From positions 1 through 41,215 of the forward strand of contig CALGKJ010000112.1 in NCBI GenBank assembly GCA_937930535.1: a DNA stretch of 41,215 bases. Direction: 5' to 3'. Origin of the DNA: an uncultured Clostridia bacterium (lineage in GTDB: Bacteria > Bacillota > Clostridia > Lutisporales > Lutisporaceae). Positions 8,002 to 16,729 of the stretch are shown piece after piece. Under the pieces are notes generated by a model. That model saw only the letters and a list, made by a program, of their open reading frames with translations, searched no databases and was not told the DNA's origin. A program made the translations under genes and the position numbers. The stretch's first letter is position 1; every line of letters begins with the position of its first letter.

Positions 8002-11000
8002 ATTATAAAAGGAATAAAGATAAGATGTATAGTCGTTATTGTTTTGATTTCTTTAATTTTTGTATTTATACCTAGTATGGGCAGTGCCGATGCCAAAAAG
8101 GCAATTGACTTGGAAACTCTCAAAAGAATAGAAAAGCACATACAAGACAAAGTGAAAGCCGGAAAAGTACCGGGGATTACGGTAGTGATTACCAGCGGCA
8201 GTGATACAGTTTATCAGAAGAGCTTTGGCTATGCTAGTCTGGAAGATAAGAAGCCGGTAAATGAAAATACACTGTTTGAGATTGGCTCCTGCAGCAAAGC
8301 CTTTACGGGCTTGGCTGTACGCCTGCTTGAGGAAAGAGGGCAATTGAGCCTCAAGAATCCGGTTACAAAGTATATTCCCTGGTTTCGGGTAAACTACAAG
8401 GGAAAAGCTGTTGAGCTTACAGTAGCCAATTTATTGTATCATACAACAGGGATACCCTTTAGAACTATAGGGGAGATACCTGCGACTTCGGCGAAAAATG
8501 CAATTGAATTGACCGTAAGAGGGTTGGTAGGCCAGGAGTTGGACTTTTACCCCGGGAAGGAATACAAATATGCAACCCTAAATTATGATGTTCTGGGCTT
8601 AATAATTGAAAAGGTCAGCGGAAAAAGCTATGAGCAATTTATAGAAGAAAACATATTAAAGCCCTTGAATATGAATAATACCTATATGTATAGGGCTGAA
8701 GCCTATAATAGATCTGAGATGGCTGTAGGTTATAAGATCGGTTTTATGATGCCTAGGGAATACTATGCACCTACATATAGAGGAAACACTCCGGCGGGCT
8801 ATATAATAACCGATGCTGAGGATTTGTCCAAGTGGTTGAAGGCTCAGACCTTATCCTTTGAGGGTAATGAGGAGCTCAAAAATGCCATCAAAAAAGCCCA
8901 TATTCCCAACCGTTCCGTCAAGCCGAGGGAACAGGATGGAGCCTCTTATGCTTCCGGCTGGGACGTATATCAAAAAGGGGAAGGGGAATTAGCTCACGGC
9001 GGAGGCAACCCTAACTTTTCATCCTATATAGTATTTGAGCAGGAAGAAGAGCTGGCCGTAGGCATTTTGACTAATATAGGAGGCGTCGACAGGTTCGGTG
9101 AATCTATAGGCATGGGAATAATGGATATTCTCCAGGGAAGAGAAATGGAAGAAATAGATTCCTCCATGGTTGCAAGGGATAATGGTGCCGTTGCTATATT
9201 CTGTGTGGCTGTCATACTTTTTATTGCTACTATTTATCATTTCCTAAGGTTTTTCATAGAAATAATTCGTAAGGAAAGACACTTTAGTTTCGGTAGGGAC
9301 AATATAAAGGATTTATTTTTAAACCTGGGTTTTGTATTGTTTTTGGGATACTGTCTCTACATGATACCTACAGTTATGTTTAACGGGCTTTCTTGGAAGG
9401 CCTTGTACGTATGGGCACCCTATAGCATGTCTGTTGCAGCCGTTGCAATATTTACAGCAGTGGCGGTATTTGCCGTATACTATCAAATAATAAACTGCTT
9501 TCCAAAGAAAAATGAGACACCCTATTTCTTTTTGTTTGTATTCAGCTGTATAAGCGGCTTAGGAAATACTATGGTGATTTTTGCAATAAATGAAGCGCTG
9601 AATAGGGTGAATGCCCTTAAAAGCGGCTTACTCGCATATCTTGCTCTGGGTATATTAATGTATGTAATAGCACAGAAGCTAGTCAGAAACAGAATGGTGG
9701 CTATAAGCAATGAGACAATTTATTCAAAACGAATGGAGCTGATTGACAGATTACTAGGAACACCCTTTTATCTCTTTGAGGAGGTAGAGGAAAACAGGAT
9801 ATACGCAACCCTGAATAACGATACCGAAACTGTCAGCGACATGCCGGCCATAATTATTGATGCCATTACCAGCGGGGTTACGCTTATATGCTGCTTTATT
9901 TACCTAGGTACGATAAACTTTTATGGACTGCTTTTGTCAATAGCTATTATTGCTTTGGCTGCGGGACTGTATTTTATGGAAGGCAAATCTGCGAATAAGC
10001 TTTGGGAAAGAACCAGGGATATACAAAATACATTTTTTCAGTTTATTACTGATTTGGTAAAGGGTTTTAAGGAGCTTAATACAAATAGAGCGAAGCAAAG
10101 AGATTTCCGTGAGGATATGGAGAAAAGCTGCAATGAGTATAAAGAAAAGAGTACTCTGGCTTCGGTCAAATTTACAAATGTTTTTGTGGTGGGTGAACTG
10201 ATTTTTACTATAGTGATAGGGGCAGTGGCCTTTGTATTTCCCATATTGTTCAAAAATATACACATGAATGAACTAAAAACCTATGTATTTGTCTATATTT
10301 ATATGACAGGACCTGTACGGGGTCTGCTGAACAATATACCTAGAATTTTCAGAGTCAATGTAAGCTGGAAGCGTATAAACAACCTTGTTCAGGAAATAAC
10401 GCTTTTAAACAGTGAGTATGAAAACAGCTTGGAGAAATCAGACACCTCAGGGGAATACAGCCCCGGTACCTTAAGCATACTTGAAAAGCCGTCAGTGCTT
10501 AAGCTCAAAGATATTGAGTATAAATACAAAAACAGCGACAATCTATTTAAGATAGGTCCTATAAGTCTTGAATTCAAGTCCGGAGAGGTTACCTTCATTA
10601 CCGGGGGAAATGGAAGCGGAAAGACAACCCTGATAAAAACAATCACAGGACTATACAAGCCCAGCGGCGGTTTTATAGAGCTTGACGGAAAAGAGGTATC
10701 CCAAAGAGAGTTGGGAGAGCATTTTTCGAATATATTCAGTGATTACTATCTGTTTGAAAAGCTGTACGGAATAAATTGGGAAGACAAAAATGATATAGTA
10801 AAAAAATATCTCAATGTTTTGCAAATTGACAATAAGGTAACCGTTGAAAACGGTCGGTTCAGCACAACCGCTCTTTCAAGCGGACAGCGCAAACGGCTTG
10901 CACTGCTGGTAAGCTATTTGGACGATAAGCCTATATGTATATTTGACGAGTTGGCTGCGGATCAGGATCCCGAGTTTAAAAAGTATTTTTATACAACTCT

Positions 11001-11142
11001 GTTAAAGGAAATAAAAAATCAAAATAAGATAGTGATTGCAATAACTCATGACGATCATTACTTCCATGTTGCAGATAAGGTTATCAAGCTGGATATGGGT
11101 ACTGTAGACAATATAAGCTATACGCAGCAGGCAGTCGTTTAA
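8002..11142 (+). CDS. S12 serine peptidase (ClbP-like) fused to a cyclic-peptide-type ABC exporter
   Basis: Numbering starts at ATT 8002, placed by AGAGGAGGG at 7987-7995; there is no in-frame ATG before residue 29. A signal peptide or anchor (residues 1-30) leads into a beta-lactamase/S12 domain (40-390) with nucleophile motif S96-C-S-K99, Y190 in KYATLNYD, and H332 in HGGGN in place of KTG. About three membrane helices (394-495) come next, as in ClbP. Then comes an ABC exporter membrane domain, and an ATPase with Walker A GGNGSGKTT (K874), signature LSSGQ, Walker B CIFDE and H-loop ITHDD. The ABC half resembles PvdE/SyrD-type cyclic peptide exporters. The likely role is to export the product and cleave an N-acyl-D-Asn prodrug group outside the membrane, supported by the D-Asn-type module at 29610. 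The peptidase substrate is inferred. Confidence 0.9.
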   Translation: MIKGIKIRCIVVIVLISLIFVFIPSMGSADAKKAIDLETLKRIEKHIQDKVKAGKVPGITVVITSGSDTVYQKSFGYASLEDKKPVNENTLFEIGSCSKAFTGLAVRLLEERGQLSLKNPVTKYIPWFRVNYKGKAVELTVANLLYHTTGIPFRTIGEIPATSAKNAIELTVRGLVGQELDFYPGKEYKYATLNYDVLGLIIEKVSGKSYEQFIEENILKPLNMNNTYMYRAEAYNRSEMAVGYKIGFMMPREYYAPTYRGNTPAGYIITDAEDLSKWLKAQTLSFEGNEELKNAIKKAHIPNRSVKPREQDGASYASGWDVYQKGEGELAHGGGNPNFSSYIVFEQEEELAVGILTNIGGVDRFGESIGMGIMDILQGREMEEIDSSMVARDNGAVAIFCVAVILFIATIYHFLRFFIEIIRKERHFSFGRDNIKDLFLNLGFVLFLGYCLYMIPTVMFNGLSWKALYVWAPYSMSVAAVAIFTAVAVFAVYYQIINCFPKKNETPYFFLFVFSCISGLGNTMVIFAINEALNRVNALKSGLLAYLALGILMYVIAQKLVRNRMVAISNETIYSKRMELIDRLLGTPFYLFEEVEENRIYATLNNDTETVSDMPAIIIDAITSGVTLICCFIYLGTINFYGLLLSIAIIALAAGLYFMEGKSANKLWERTRDIQNTFFQFITDLVKGFKELNTNRAKQRDFREDMEKSCNEYKEKSTLASVKFTNVFVVGELIFTIVIGAVAFVFPILFKNIHMNELKTYVFVYIYMTGPVRGLLNNIPRIFRVNVSWKRINNLVQEITLLNSEYENSLEKSDTSGEYSPGTLSILEKPSVLKLKDIEYKYKNSDNLFKIGPISLEFKSGEVTFITGGNGSGKTTLIKTITGLYKPSGGFIELDGKEVSQRELGEHFSNIFSDYYLFEKLYGINWEDKNDIVKKYLNVLQIDNKVTVENGRFSTTALSSGQRKRLALLVSYLDDKPICIFDELAADQDPEFKKYFYTTLLKEIKNQNKIVIAITHDDHYFHVADKVIKLDMGTVDNISYTQQAVV

Positions 11143-11164
11143 CCAGAGGAAAAGGTGAAAGCAT

Positions 11165-12175
11165 ATGTATGATAATTATAAAATACCGGATATTAAAAGG
11201 CTTGATAATATTAAGCCCCTTAACAGCTTTTTTTATTATTCATGTTTTAACTGTGCGCTGTTTCCTGTTTTAATTTACTTTGACAAAAGTATTTTGCCTG
11301 TTTTGATTAATGGCATACCTCTCTACAGGTTGGGCGATAAATGCGGCAATATAAGTCTGTTCACAGAGTTTGACTTCATAAGAGATATGAAGGAAATATT
11401 AGATGATTTGGGCGTATCTGTTGAAGCTAAGGAAATTTCCAAGGATATAGTAAAGGATATTATAGACTCAATAGCAGAGGACAAGCCCGTAATTATTTCA
11501 GTGGATTGCTTTTACAGCTCTTTACGCAAGGATTTGTACAACAAAGAGCATTTGAGACATTCCTTATTGATTTTTGGATATGATCAGACCAAGGGTACAT
11601 TTAAAATTATTGAGCAAGAAAACAGAGACACCATAATTTTTAACGAAATCGACATATCCTTTGAGGACATAGTGAATTCCTATAAGGGCTTCTTTGAAAG
11701 CTTTTTTGTGGAGGGTGAGAAAACCTATCTCAGTTTCAGTGCAGCATCAGAGCCGGGCAAGGAGGCTGCTGCGGGATACAGCTATACGGACTTGTACAGG
11801 AACAACCTAAGGCTGCTGCAGAAAAATATTGCCGGGGGCTTTGAGAGCCTTAAAAGCTTTTCAGAAAGCTTTAACCGTTTGATTGAGGACAGTGATAGGC
11901 TTCAAGAGGGCAGCTTAGATATGATAAACGGCTTTAACGATATCATAAAGGCTAAAAATGCAGAGAGATATCTTGTGGAGGAGCTGTTTGGCACTGCTTC
12001 CGAGGAGGCAAGGCTTTTAAAGGATATAACGGATAAGTGGAATGCAGTACGGCTGAAGCTTGCTAAATTCTACTATTCGGGAGTGTACAGGGCAGGCTCC
12101 CTGCAGGAGGCCGGAGTACTGTTAAATGAAATTGTACCTTTGGGAAAAAAATACTTTGAAATTTTAATCGGATAA
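11165..12175 (+). CDS. BtrH-like protein 1 (Cys-protease-like acyltransferase family)
   Basis: This 336-residue protein resembles the butirosin biosynthesis protein H N-terminal family, which has a papain/C39-like fold. The candidate catalytic Cys is C27 or C30 in YSCFNC near the N-terminus. The candidate His is in RHSLLIFGYD, followed by a strand ending IIEQEN where an Asp or Asn is expected. The last 140 residues look helical (SFSESFNRLIEDSD). BtrH moves an acyl group from an ACP to an amine of the antibiotic; a similar transfer from ACP 1 or ACP 2 fits here. It starts 22 bp after the exporter gene. A second copy of the family lies 1.8 kb downstream. Family assignment is by motif and layout only. 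Confidence 0.7.
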   Translation: MYDNYKIPDIKRLDNIKPLNSFFYYSCFNCALFPVLIYFDKSILPVLINGIPLYRLGDKCGNISLFTEFDFIRDMKEILDDLGVSVEAKEISKDIVKDIIDSIAEDKPVIISVDCFYSSLRKDLYNKEHLRHSLLIFGYDQTKGTFKIIEQENRDTIIFNEIDISFEDIVNSYKGFFESFFVEGEKTYLSFSAASEPGKEAAAGYSYTDLYRNNLRLLQKNIAGGFESLKSFSESFNRLIEDSDRLQEGSLDMINGFNDIIKAKNAERYLVEELFGTASEEARLLKDITDKWNAVRLKLAKFYYSGVYRAGSLQEAGVLLNEIVPLGKKYFEILIG

Positions 12176-12210
12176 AATTATTATAAGCCGTATAATACGG
12201 AGGTGACTAT

Positions 12211-13899
12211 ATGTCGAAGAAATGCAGAAATTTAGGTATAATGGGTAATTCCTTTAGGGTAATGGCGGGCTTGGATACTGTATATGGCTATGATATAGCA
12301 GTGGATGATACCTTCAAGGCAATACTTACGCACGGCTCAATGGAAGAAATGACTTGCTTTTGTGAGCCTATGCAGTTCCAAGAAAGTGCTATACAAAGAA
12401 AATATACGGTACTGAACAGGCAGAACAAAGTAAAGACAAAGCTGAATCTGTTTTCTGAATTGGACTTTTTGCAGAAACAGAAAAGTGTCGACATAGATGT
12501 TTTGCATAATATAAGCATGGAATTTATGCCCTTGGTATACTTAAGGGAAAAATTTGCGGAAAAGAAGGTGCCTATAACCTACACAATACACGGTGCAAGC
12601 TATCCCAACTACATAGAGAGCTTCTATCTTATGAAGCTTCTGATGCCTTTTAGACCCTATGATTCTCTTATATGTACTTCAAATTCTGTAAAACATGCAG
12701 TAAAAACAATGTTGGAGAATGTAAGCGAAGCCTTGAATAAGGCATATAACAGCAATATAAGCTATCAGGGCCGCTTGGATGTAATTCCGCTGGGAATAGA
12801 TACAGAAAGATTTGCTCCCAGGGATAAGGCTGAGCTTCGGAGGGAATTGGATATTCCACAGGATGCATTTACAATATTGTGGCTGGGACGATTCTCTGCT
12901 TACGACAAGGGCGATTTGTTGCCGCTTTTGAGAGTGTTCAAGCGCTTGCTTGATAAAAACCCGGATAAAAAACTGCTTCTCATATTAGCAGGACACGATA
13001 GAAAGAATTTGCCGTTTGTTCCTTCCATAAAGAAATTTATTGCAGGCTTGGGAATAGAGAATAATGTAAAGATCATGGAAAATAACGATGTAGGAAATAG
13101 AAATCTTTTGTTTGCAGCGGTTGATGTGTTTACCTCACCTGTTGACAATGTTCAGGAGACCTTCGGTATTACACCTATTGAAGCTATGGCCTCAGGAACT
13201 CCGCAGGTTGTCTCGGACTGGGACGGGTATAAGGAAAGTGTTGAAGAAGATTTAACGGGCTTTAAAATACCTACATACTGGGCTCATTGTGACGGAGATA
13301 TAAAGCATGCTGCCATGTTTCCCTCCGAGGTTACACACCGTTCGGGTTTGCAGCACCTTCTGTTGGCCCAGTCGGTTGCAATTGATTTGGAGTGCTATGA
13401 AAATGCTTTTCAGAAGCTGATTAACAATCCGGAGTTGTGCAGAAGGATGTCTGAAGCTTCTGTGAGGACTGCAAGAGAAAAGTTCAGCTGGCCCAGCGTA
13501 ATAAAGAGATACGAAAGCCTGTGGGAGGAGCTGTGTGAGCAGAGGGAAAACACTCCCGAGCAGGACTTGGACAAGCGGCTGGAATTCATCCAGCCCATAT
13601 ATTGCAAGGCTTTTTCTCAATATCCTACAGAATACCTGGAGGATAATACGGCCTTCTTTATAACACAGGAGGGAAGCCGCTTGCTCAGAGGCGAAGAAAC
13701 AACTCCCTATCATTATCCCATAGAGGATATTTTGGCGGAGTTTTCCTTAGGACATAAATTATTAGCACCCTTAGAGGCTGCGGGAGGCAAAGGTTTGACC
13801 ATGGCCGGGCTTATAGAAGCCTTTAAGGGCGAATATGGAGATAATATAATCCGTAGAAGCGTAATGTGGCTTTTAAAGCACGGCTTTATAAAAAAATAA
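12211..13899 (+). CDS. Glycosyltransferase, GT4-like GT-B fold, with extra C-terminal domain
   Basis: Residues 1-420 are a GT-B glycosyltransferase. The donor-binding half has VIPLGIDTERF, LWLGRFSAYDKGD, and the family motif EX7E in ETFGITPIEAMASGTP. The remaining 140 residues are not part of the usual fold; they end in a segment that looks like a winged helix (LTMAGLIEAFKGEYG, then VMWLLKHGF). GGAGGTGA precedes the ATG. The gene sits between the two BtrH-like genes, which suggests that sugar transfer and acyl transfer act on the same part of the product. The sugar donor is unknown; no sugar nucleotide biosynthesis genes are visible in the window. Confidence 0.87.
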   Translation: MSKKCRNLGIMGNSFRVMAGLDTVYGYDIAVDDTFKAILTHGSMEEMTCFCEPMQFQESAIQRKYTVLNRQNKVKTKLNLFSELDFLQKQKSVDIDVLHNISMEFMPLVYLREKFAEKKVPITYTIHGASYPNYIESFYLMKLLMPFRPYDSLICTSNSVKHAVKTMLENVSEALNKAYNSNISYQGRLDVIPLGIDTERFAPRDKAELRRELDIPQDAFTILWLGRFSAYDKGDLLPLLRVFKRLLDKNPDKKLLLILAGHDRKNLPFVPSIKKFIAGLGIENNVKIMENNDVGNRNLLFAAVDVFTSPVDNVQETFGITPIEAMASGTPQVVSDWDGYKESVEEDLTGFKIPTYWAHCDGDIKHAAMFPSEVTHRSGLQHLLLAQSVAIDLECYENAFQKLINNPELCRRMSEASVRTAREKFSWPSVIKRYESLWEELCEQRENTPEQDLDKRLEFIQPIYCKAFSQYPTEYLEDNTAFFITQEGSRLLRGEETTPYHYPIEDILAEFSLGHKLLAPLEAAGGKGLTMAGLIEAFKGEYGDNIIRRSVMWLLKHGFIKK

Positions 13900-13934
13900 G
13901 CTTGATGAATGCAATTATAGATAGGAGATAAAGT

Positions 13935-14918
13935 ATGATTTTATTAGAGACTAAACCCATTGAAATGGGGTTGTGTGATTGTCTGCAGGCATCTTTGGTT
14001 GCTGCAGCCAAGATTTTCAATAGAGAATTCCGCTTTATGTTTGCAGGTGTTTGGGTGTTCGGATTTAAATCCAGGGCTGAAAATGATAACAGCTTTTTTT
14101 GGGAAAGGCTGAGTACACCGTACTATGTAAACCCTGTAAGGCTTATTGATATGTATTATGGAATAGGCTTTTGGTTAAAGGATCTTTCAGACTTTGGCGA
14201 GTTTTTGACGGTGGTTGAAAAGGAATTGCTTGAAGGCAGGCCCATGATTATAAAATATGATGCCTTTAATGCTGCCTGGACACAGTTTCATAAGAAGTAT
14301 CATATGGACCACTTCAGCCTGGTGGTGGGGTTGGACAAGGAGACGGAAACCCTTTATGTAGTGGACCCCTATGTATCCAATAAGGTGGAGAAATTTCCTG
14401 TAAGTGAAATGGGTACGGAGGATTTAAAATACGGTATTTTTGATCTTGGGGAGCCTGAGAAGGATATTTCCGAATGGAAGCCATTTATTAAAGGGTTTAT
14501 GGAGCATAAGTTCAACAACGAAGGAAATGAAAGCTCCTTCCAGATGATCAGAGTTTTTGGGGAGGAGCTTTTAAGCTCCGACAGCTTTATTCAGGAGATG
14601 AGAAAGCAAAATAACAACCACTCTTTTGAATTATTTTATCAGATGAAATACATGTACAACAGCAGGGAGAATTTCGCAATGTTTTTGAGATATATCGAGA
14701 GCGAGTTTTCTATTCCGGAGCTTGGAGATATAGCAAAGCTTATGCTTGAAGCAAGTACTCTCTGGAAGCTGATATGGCTCAAGTTTACAAAGTTATCCTA
14801 TCTGGATAAAAGTGCAATGATAAACAACTCAATTAAGAAAATTAGCGATAGCCTGATGAAGATTGCAGAAATTGAAGAAAAGGTTGCACAGGAGCTTTTG
14901 AATATAACAAGCAAATAA
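13935..14918 (+). CDS. BtrH-like protein 2 (Cys-protease-like acyltransferase family)
   Basis: This 327-residue protein has the same layout as the gene at 11165 but is strongly divergent from it. The candidate catalytic Cys is C14 or C16 in GLCDCLQAS. The His is in DHFSLVVGLD, followed by the Asp-containing strand LYVVDPY. A helical C-terminal region follows. C39-like bacteriocin-processing peptidases share the Cys...His...DPY pattern, so peptidase activity is a fair alternative to acyl transfer. AGGAGAT lies 10 nt before the ATG. With two copies in one cluster, the proteins may transfer two different acyl groups or form a heteromer. Confidence 0.68.
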   Translation: MILLETKPIEMGLCDCLQASLVAAAKIFNREFRFMFAGVWVFGFKSRAENDNSFFWERLSTPYYVNPVRLIDMYYGIGFWLKDLSDFGEFLTVVEKELLEGRPMIIKYDAFNAAWTQFHKKYHMDHFSLVVGLDKETETLYVVDPYVSNKVEKFPVSEMGTEDLKYGIFDLGEPEKDISEWKPFIKGFMEHKFNNEGNESSFQMIRVFGEELLSSDSFIQEMRKQNNNHSFELFYQMKYMYNSRENFAMFLRYIESEFSIPELGDIAKLMLEASTLWKLIWLKFTKLSYLDKSAMINNSIKKISDSLMKIAEIEEKVAQELLNITSK

Positions 14919-14949
14919 AGGCTTTTTATAAAATGGCTCTGTAGGCAGC

Positions 14950-15001
14950 CCTGGTATAAATCGCACCAAATAAATATCTTGTTGGTGTGATTTATACTGG
15001 G
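14950..15001 (+). repeat. 20-bp imperfect inverted repeat (long hairpin)
   Basis: CCTGGTATAAATCGCACCAA (14950-14969) pairs with the segment at 14982-15001 almost throughout, with only wobble mismatches, across a 12-nt loop. A second, perfect hairpin follows at once: ACGGCTT (15013-15019), a 2-nt loop, and AAGCCGT (15022-15028). Neither has a downstream T-tract. Together they fill the 170-bp gap before the second B12 radical SAM gene. They may act as an RNA processing or stability element, an operator, or the remains of a small repeat element. Confidence 0.6.
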
Positions 15002-15090
15002 TTGAAGGGTCTACGGCTTTGAAGCCGTCGCATTAAGCGGAATTCGGTGTGGTATATGCTATTGTCTGCAGATAAGATGGAGGTAATGCC

Positions 15091-16707
15091 TTGAAGAAGT
15101 CAAAAGTACTTTTAGCATTTATACATAATGACAAAATGGCTGTAACTATGGAGGATATGGGTATATGCTTTATAGCTTCAGCGTTGAGAAGAAACGGTTA
15201 TGAGGTTATGCTGCTGTCGGTAAATGAGAAAGAGATAGATTATAATGAAATAGCTGCTTTTAACCCCAGGGTAATCGGACTTACAATGTACTCTATGTCG
15301 CGTGACAGCGTTTACCATACAGCCGAAAAGCTTCGTTCTATGTTTGGGGATAGTATTTTGTGCGTGGGAGGTGTATATGCAACCTATAACAACAAAAAAA
15401 TACTACTTGAGCAGAGCTGCATAGATATTGCTGTCAGGGGGGAAGGCGAAATAACCTTTACGGAGCTTCTGGATTGCATAGAGGAAGGTGGAGAGTTTGA
15501 TGCGGTCAAAGGTATAAGCTTCCGAAAGGATGGTAATATAATTGAAAATGAAAATAGGGAAGCTATACAGTGCTTTGACGATATGCCTTTCCCAGCAAGG
15601 GATATGCTTGTCCGTAACAAGTACAAGATTGCCCTTATGTCTACCTCCAGAGGCTGCTGCTCAAATTGTTCTTTTTGTTCTTCGCAGCTGTTTTGGAAAA
15701 AGTGGAGGGGGAAAAATGCCGGAAGGGTTGTAGATGAAATAGAACAGATTGTGCAAAACTATGGTATTGATATATTTAATTTTATTGACAGCAGCTTTGA
15801 GGATCCTTATTCAGATTTGAGGAGGCCGAAGGCTATTGCGCAGGAAATATTGGGCAGAGGGCTTTGTATATCCTATTTTGCTGATATAAGGGCTGAATTT
15901 CATAAAAAAATAACCCCCGAAATAATGGAGCTTTTGAAAAAATCTGGCTTGATTGCGGTTTGTATAGGGATTGAGGCAGGAAATGAGGAGGATTTGAAGC
16001 TCTATAACAAAATTGCTGCGGTAGAGGACAACTGCAAGGTTATCGAAGAGATGCGAAAACATGGCATCAGTATTTCTCCGGGTTTTATAAATTTTAATCC
16101 TTACACAACGGTCAAGCGTATAAAGGCAAATATAGAGTTTCTCGAAAAATACGGCTATGCTATACGCTTTTTTTCATTCCTCGATATATATGAGGGTACA
16201 ATGATTTATGAGCGTATAAAAAATGACGGACTGCTAACTGAAGGAACTGAAGGTGAGTCTCAAAGGTTTAAATACAAATTTGTTGAAGCAGAAATAGAAA
16301 AGCTTGTAAATTATCTGTACAGCTACAAAAACAGTCTTAATGAGAAACATAACAATGCCTTCGGAAGAATGGATTTTTACTCCGAAATATACCCTCATTT
16401 GTTGGGATATTACTACAGAGTGCTGGATTTTGAAAAGAATGCTGCGGCAGTTGAACTCTTGAATGAACATAAAGAAGAATATGAAAATATAATGGCAAAA
16501 TTTAACAAGGAATGCTCCTTATGGCTGAAAGAATTAATTGAAATAGCTTCAATGGGCTGGGATGAGCAAGAAGCTGGGGAATGCACCCGGAAAAGGCTTC
16601 CCGAGGAGCGTATGCTTGAGGTTTTGAAAAGGTTGGATGCATTAAAAAATAGGTTTAATTTGAATTTGGCACGTTTAGGCTACGGTTATTTATTAACAAA
16701 GGTTTAG
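15091..16707 (+). CDS. B12-binding-domain radical SAM enzyme, second copy
   Basis: This 538-residue protein has an N-terminal cobalamin-binding domain (KVLLAFIHND, GICFIASALRRNGY, VIGLTMYS, AVRGEGEITF). The radical SAM core has C189, C193 and C196 in RGCCSNCSFC, followed by VCIGIEAGNEEDLKLY and a C-terminal helical region. The start is TTG 15091, chosen because GGAGGT lies 6-8 nt upstream. It is only distantly similar to the gene at 6349, so the two probably have different substrates or sites. A decayed relative of this gene lies at 28870-29330. Family activities include methylation at unactivated carbons. Confidence 0.9.
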   Translation: MKKSKVLLAFIHNDKMAVTMEDMGICFIASALRRNGYEVMLLSVNEKEIDYNEIAAFNPRVIGLTMYSMSRDSVYHTAEKLRSMFGDSILCVGGVYATYNNKKILLEQSCIDIAVRGEGEITFTELLDCIEEGGEFDAVKGISFRKDGNIIENENREAIQCFDDMPFPARDMLVRNKYKIALMSTSRGCCSNCSFCSSQLFWKKWRGKNAGRVVDEIEQIVQNYGIDIFNFIDSSFEDPYSDLRRPKAIAQEILGRGLCISYFADIRAEFHKKITPEIMELLKKSGLIAVCIGIEAGNEEDLKLYNKIAAVEDNCKVIEEMRKHGISISPGFINFNPYTTVKRIKANIEFLEKYGYAIRFFSFLDIYEGTMIYERIKNDGLLTEGTEGESQRFKYKFVEAEIEKLVNYLYSYKNSLNEKHNNAFGRMDFYSEIYPHLLGYYYRVLDFEKNAAAVELLNEHKEEYENIMAKFNKECSLWLKELIEIASMGWDEQEAGECTRKRLPEERMLEVLKRLDALKNRFNLNLARLGYGYLLTKV

Positions 16708-16729
16708 ATGCCAAGCACTGGAGTGAAGT

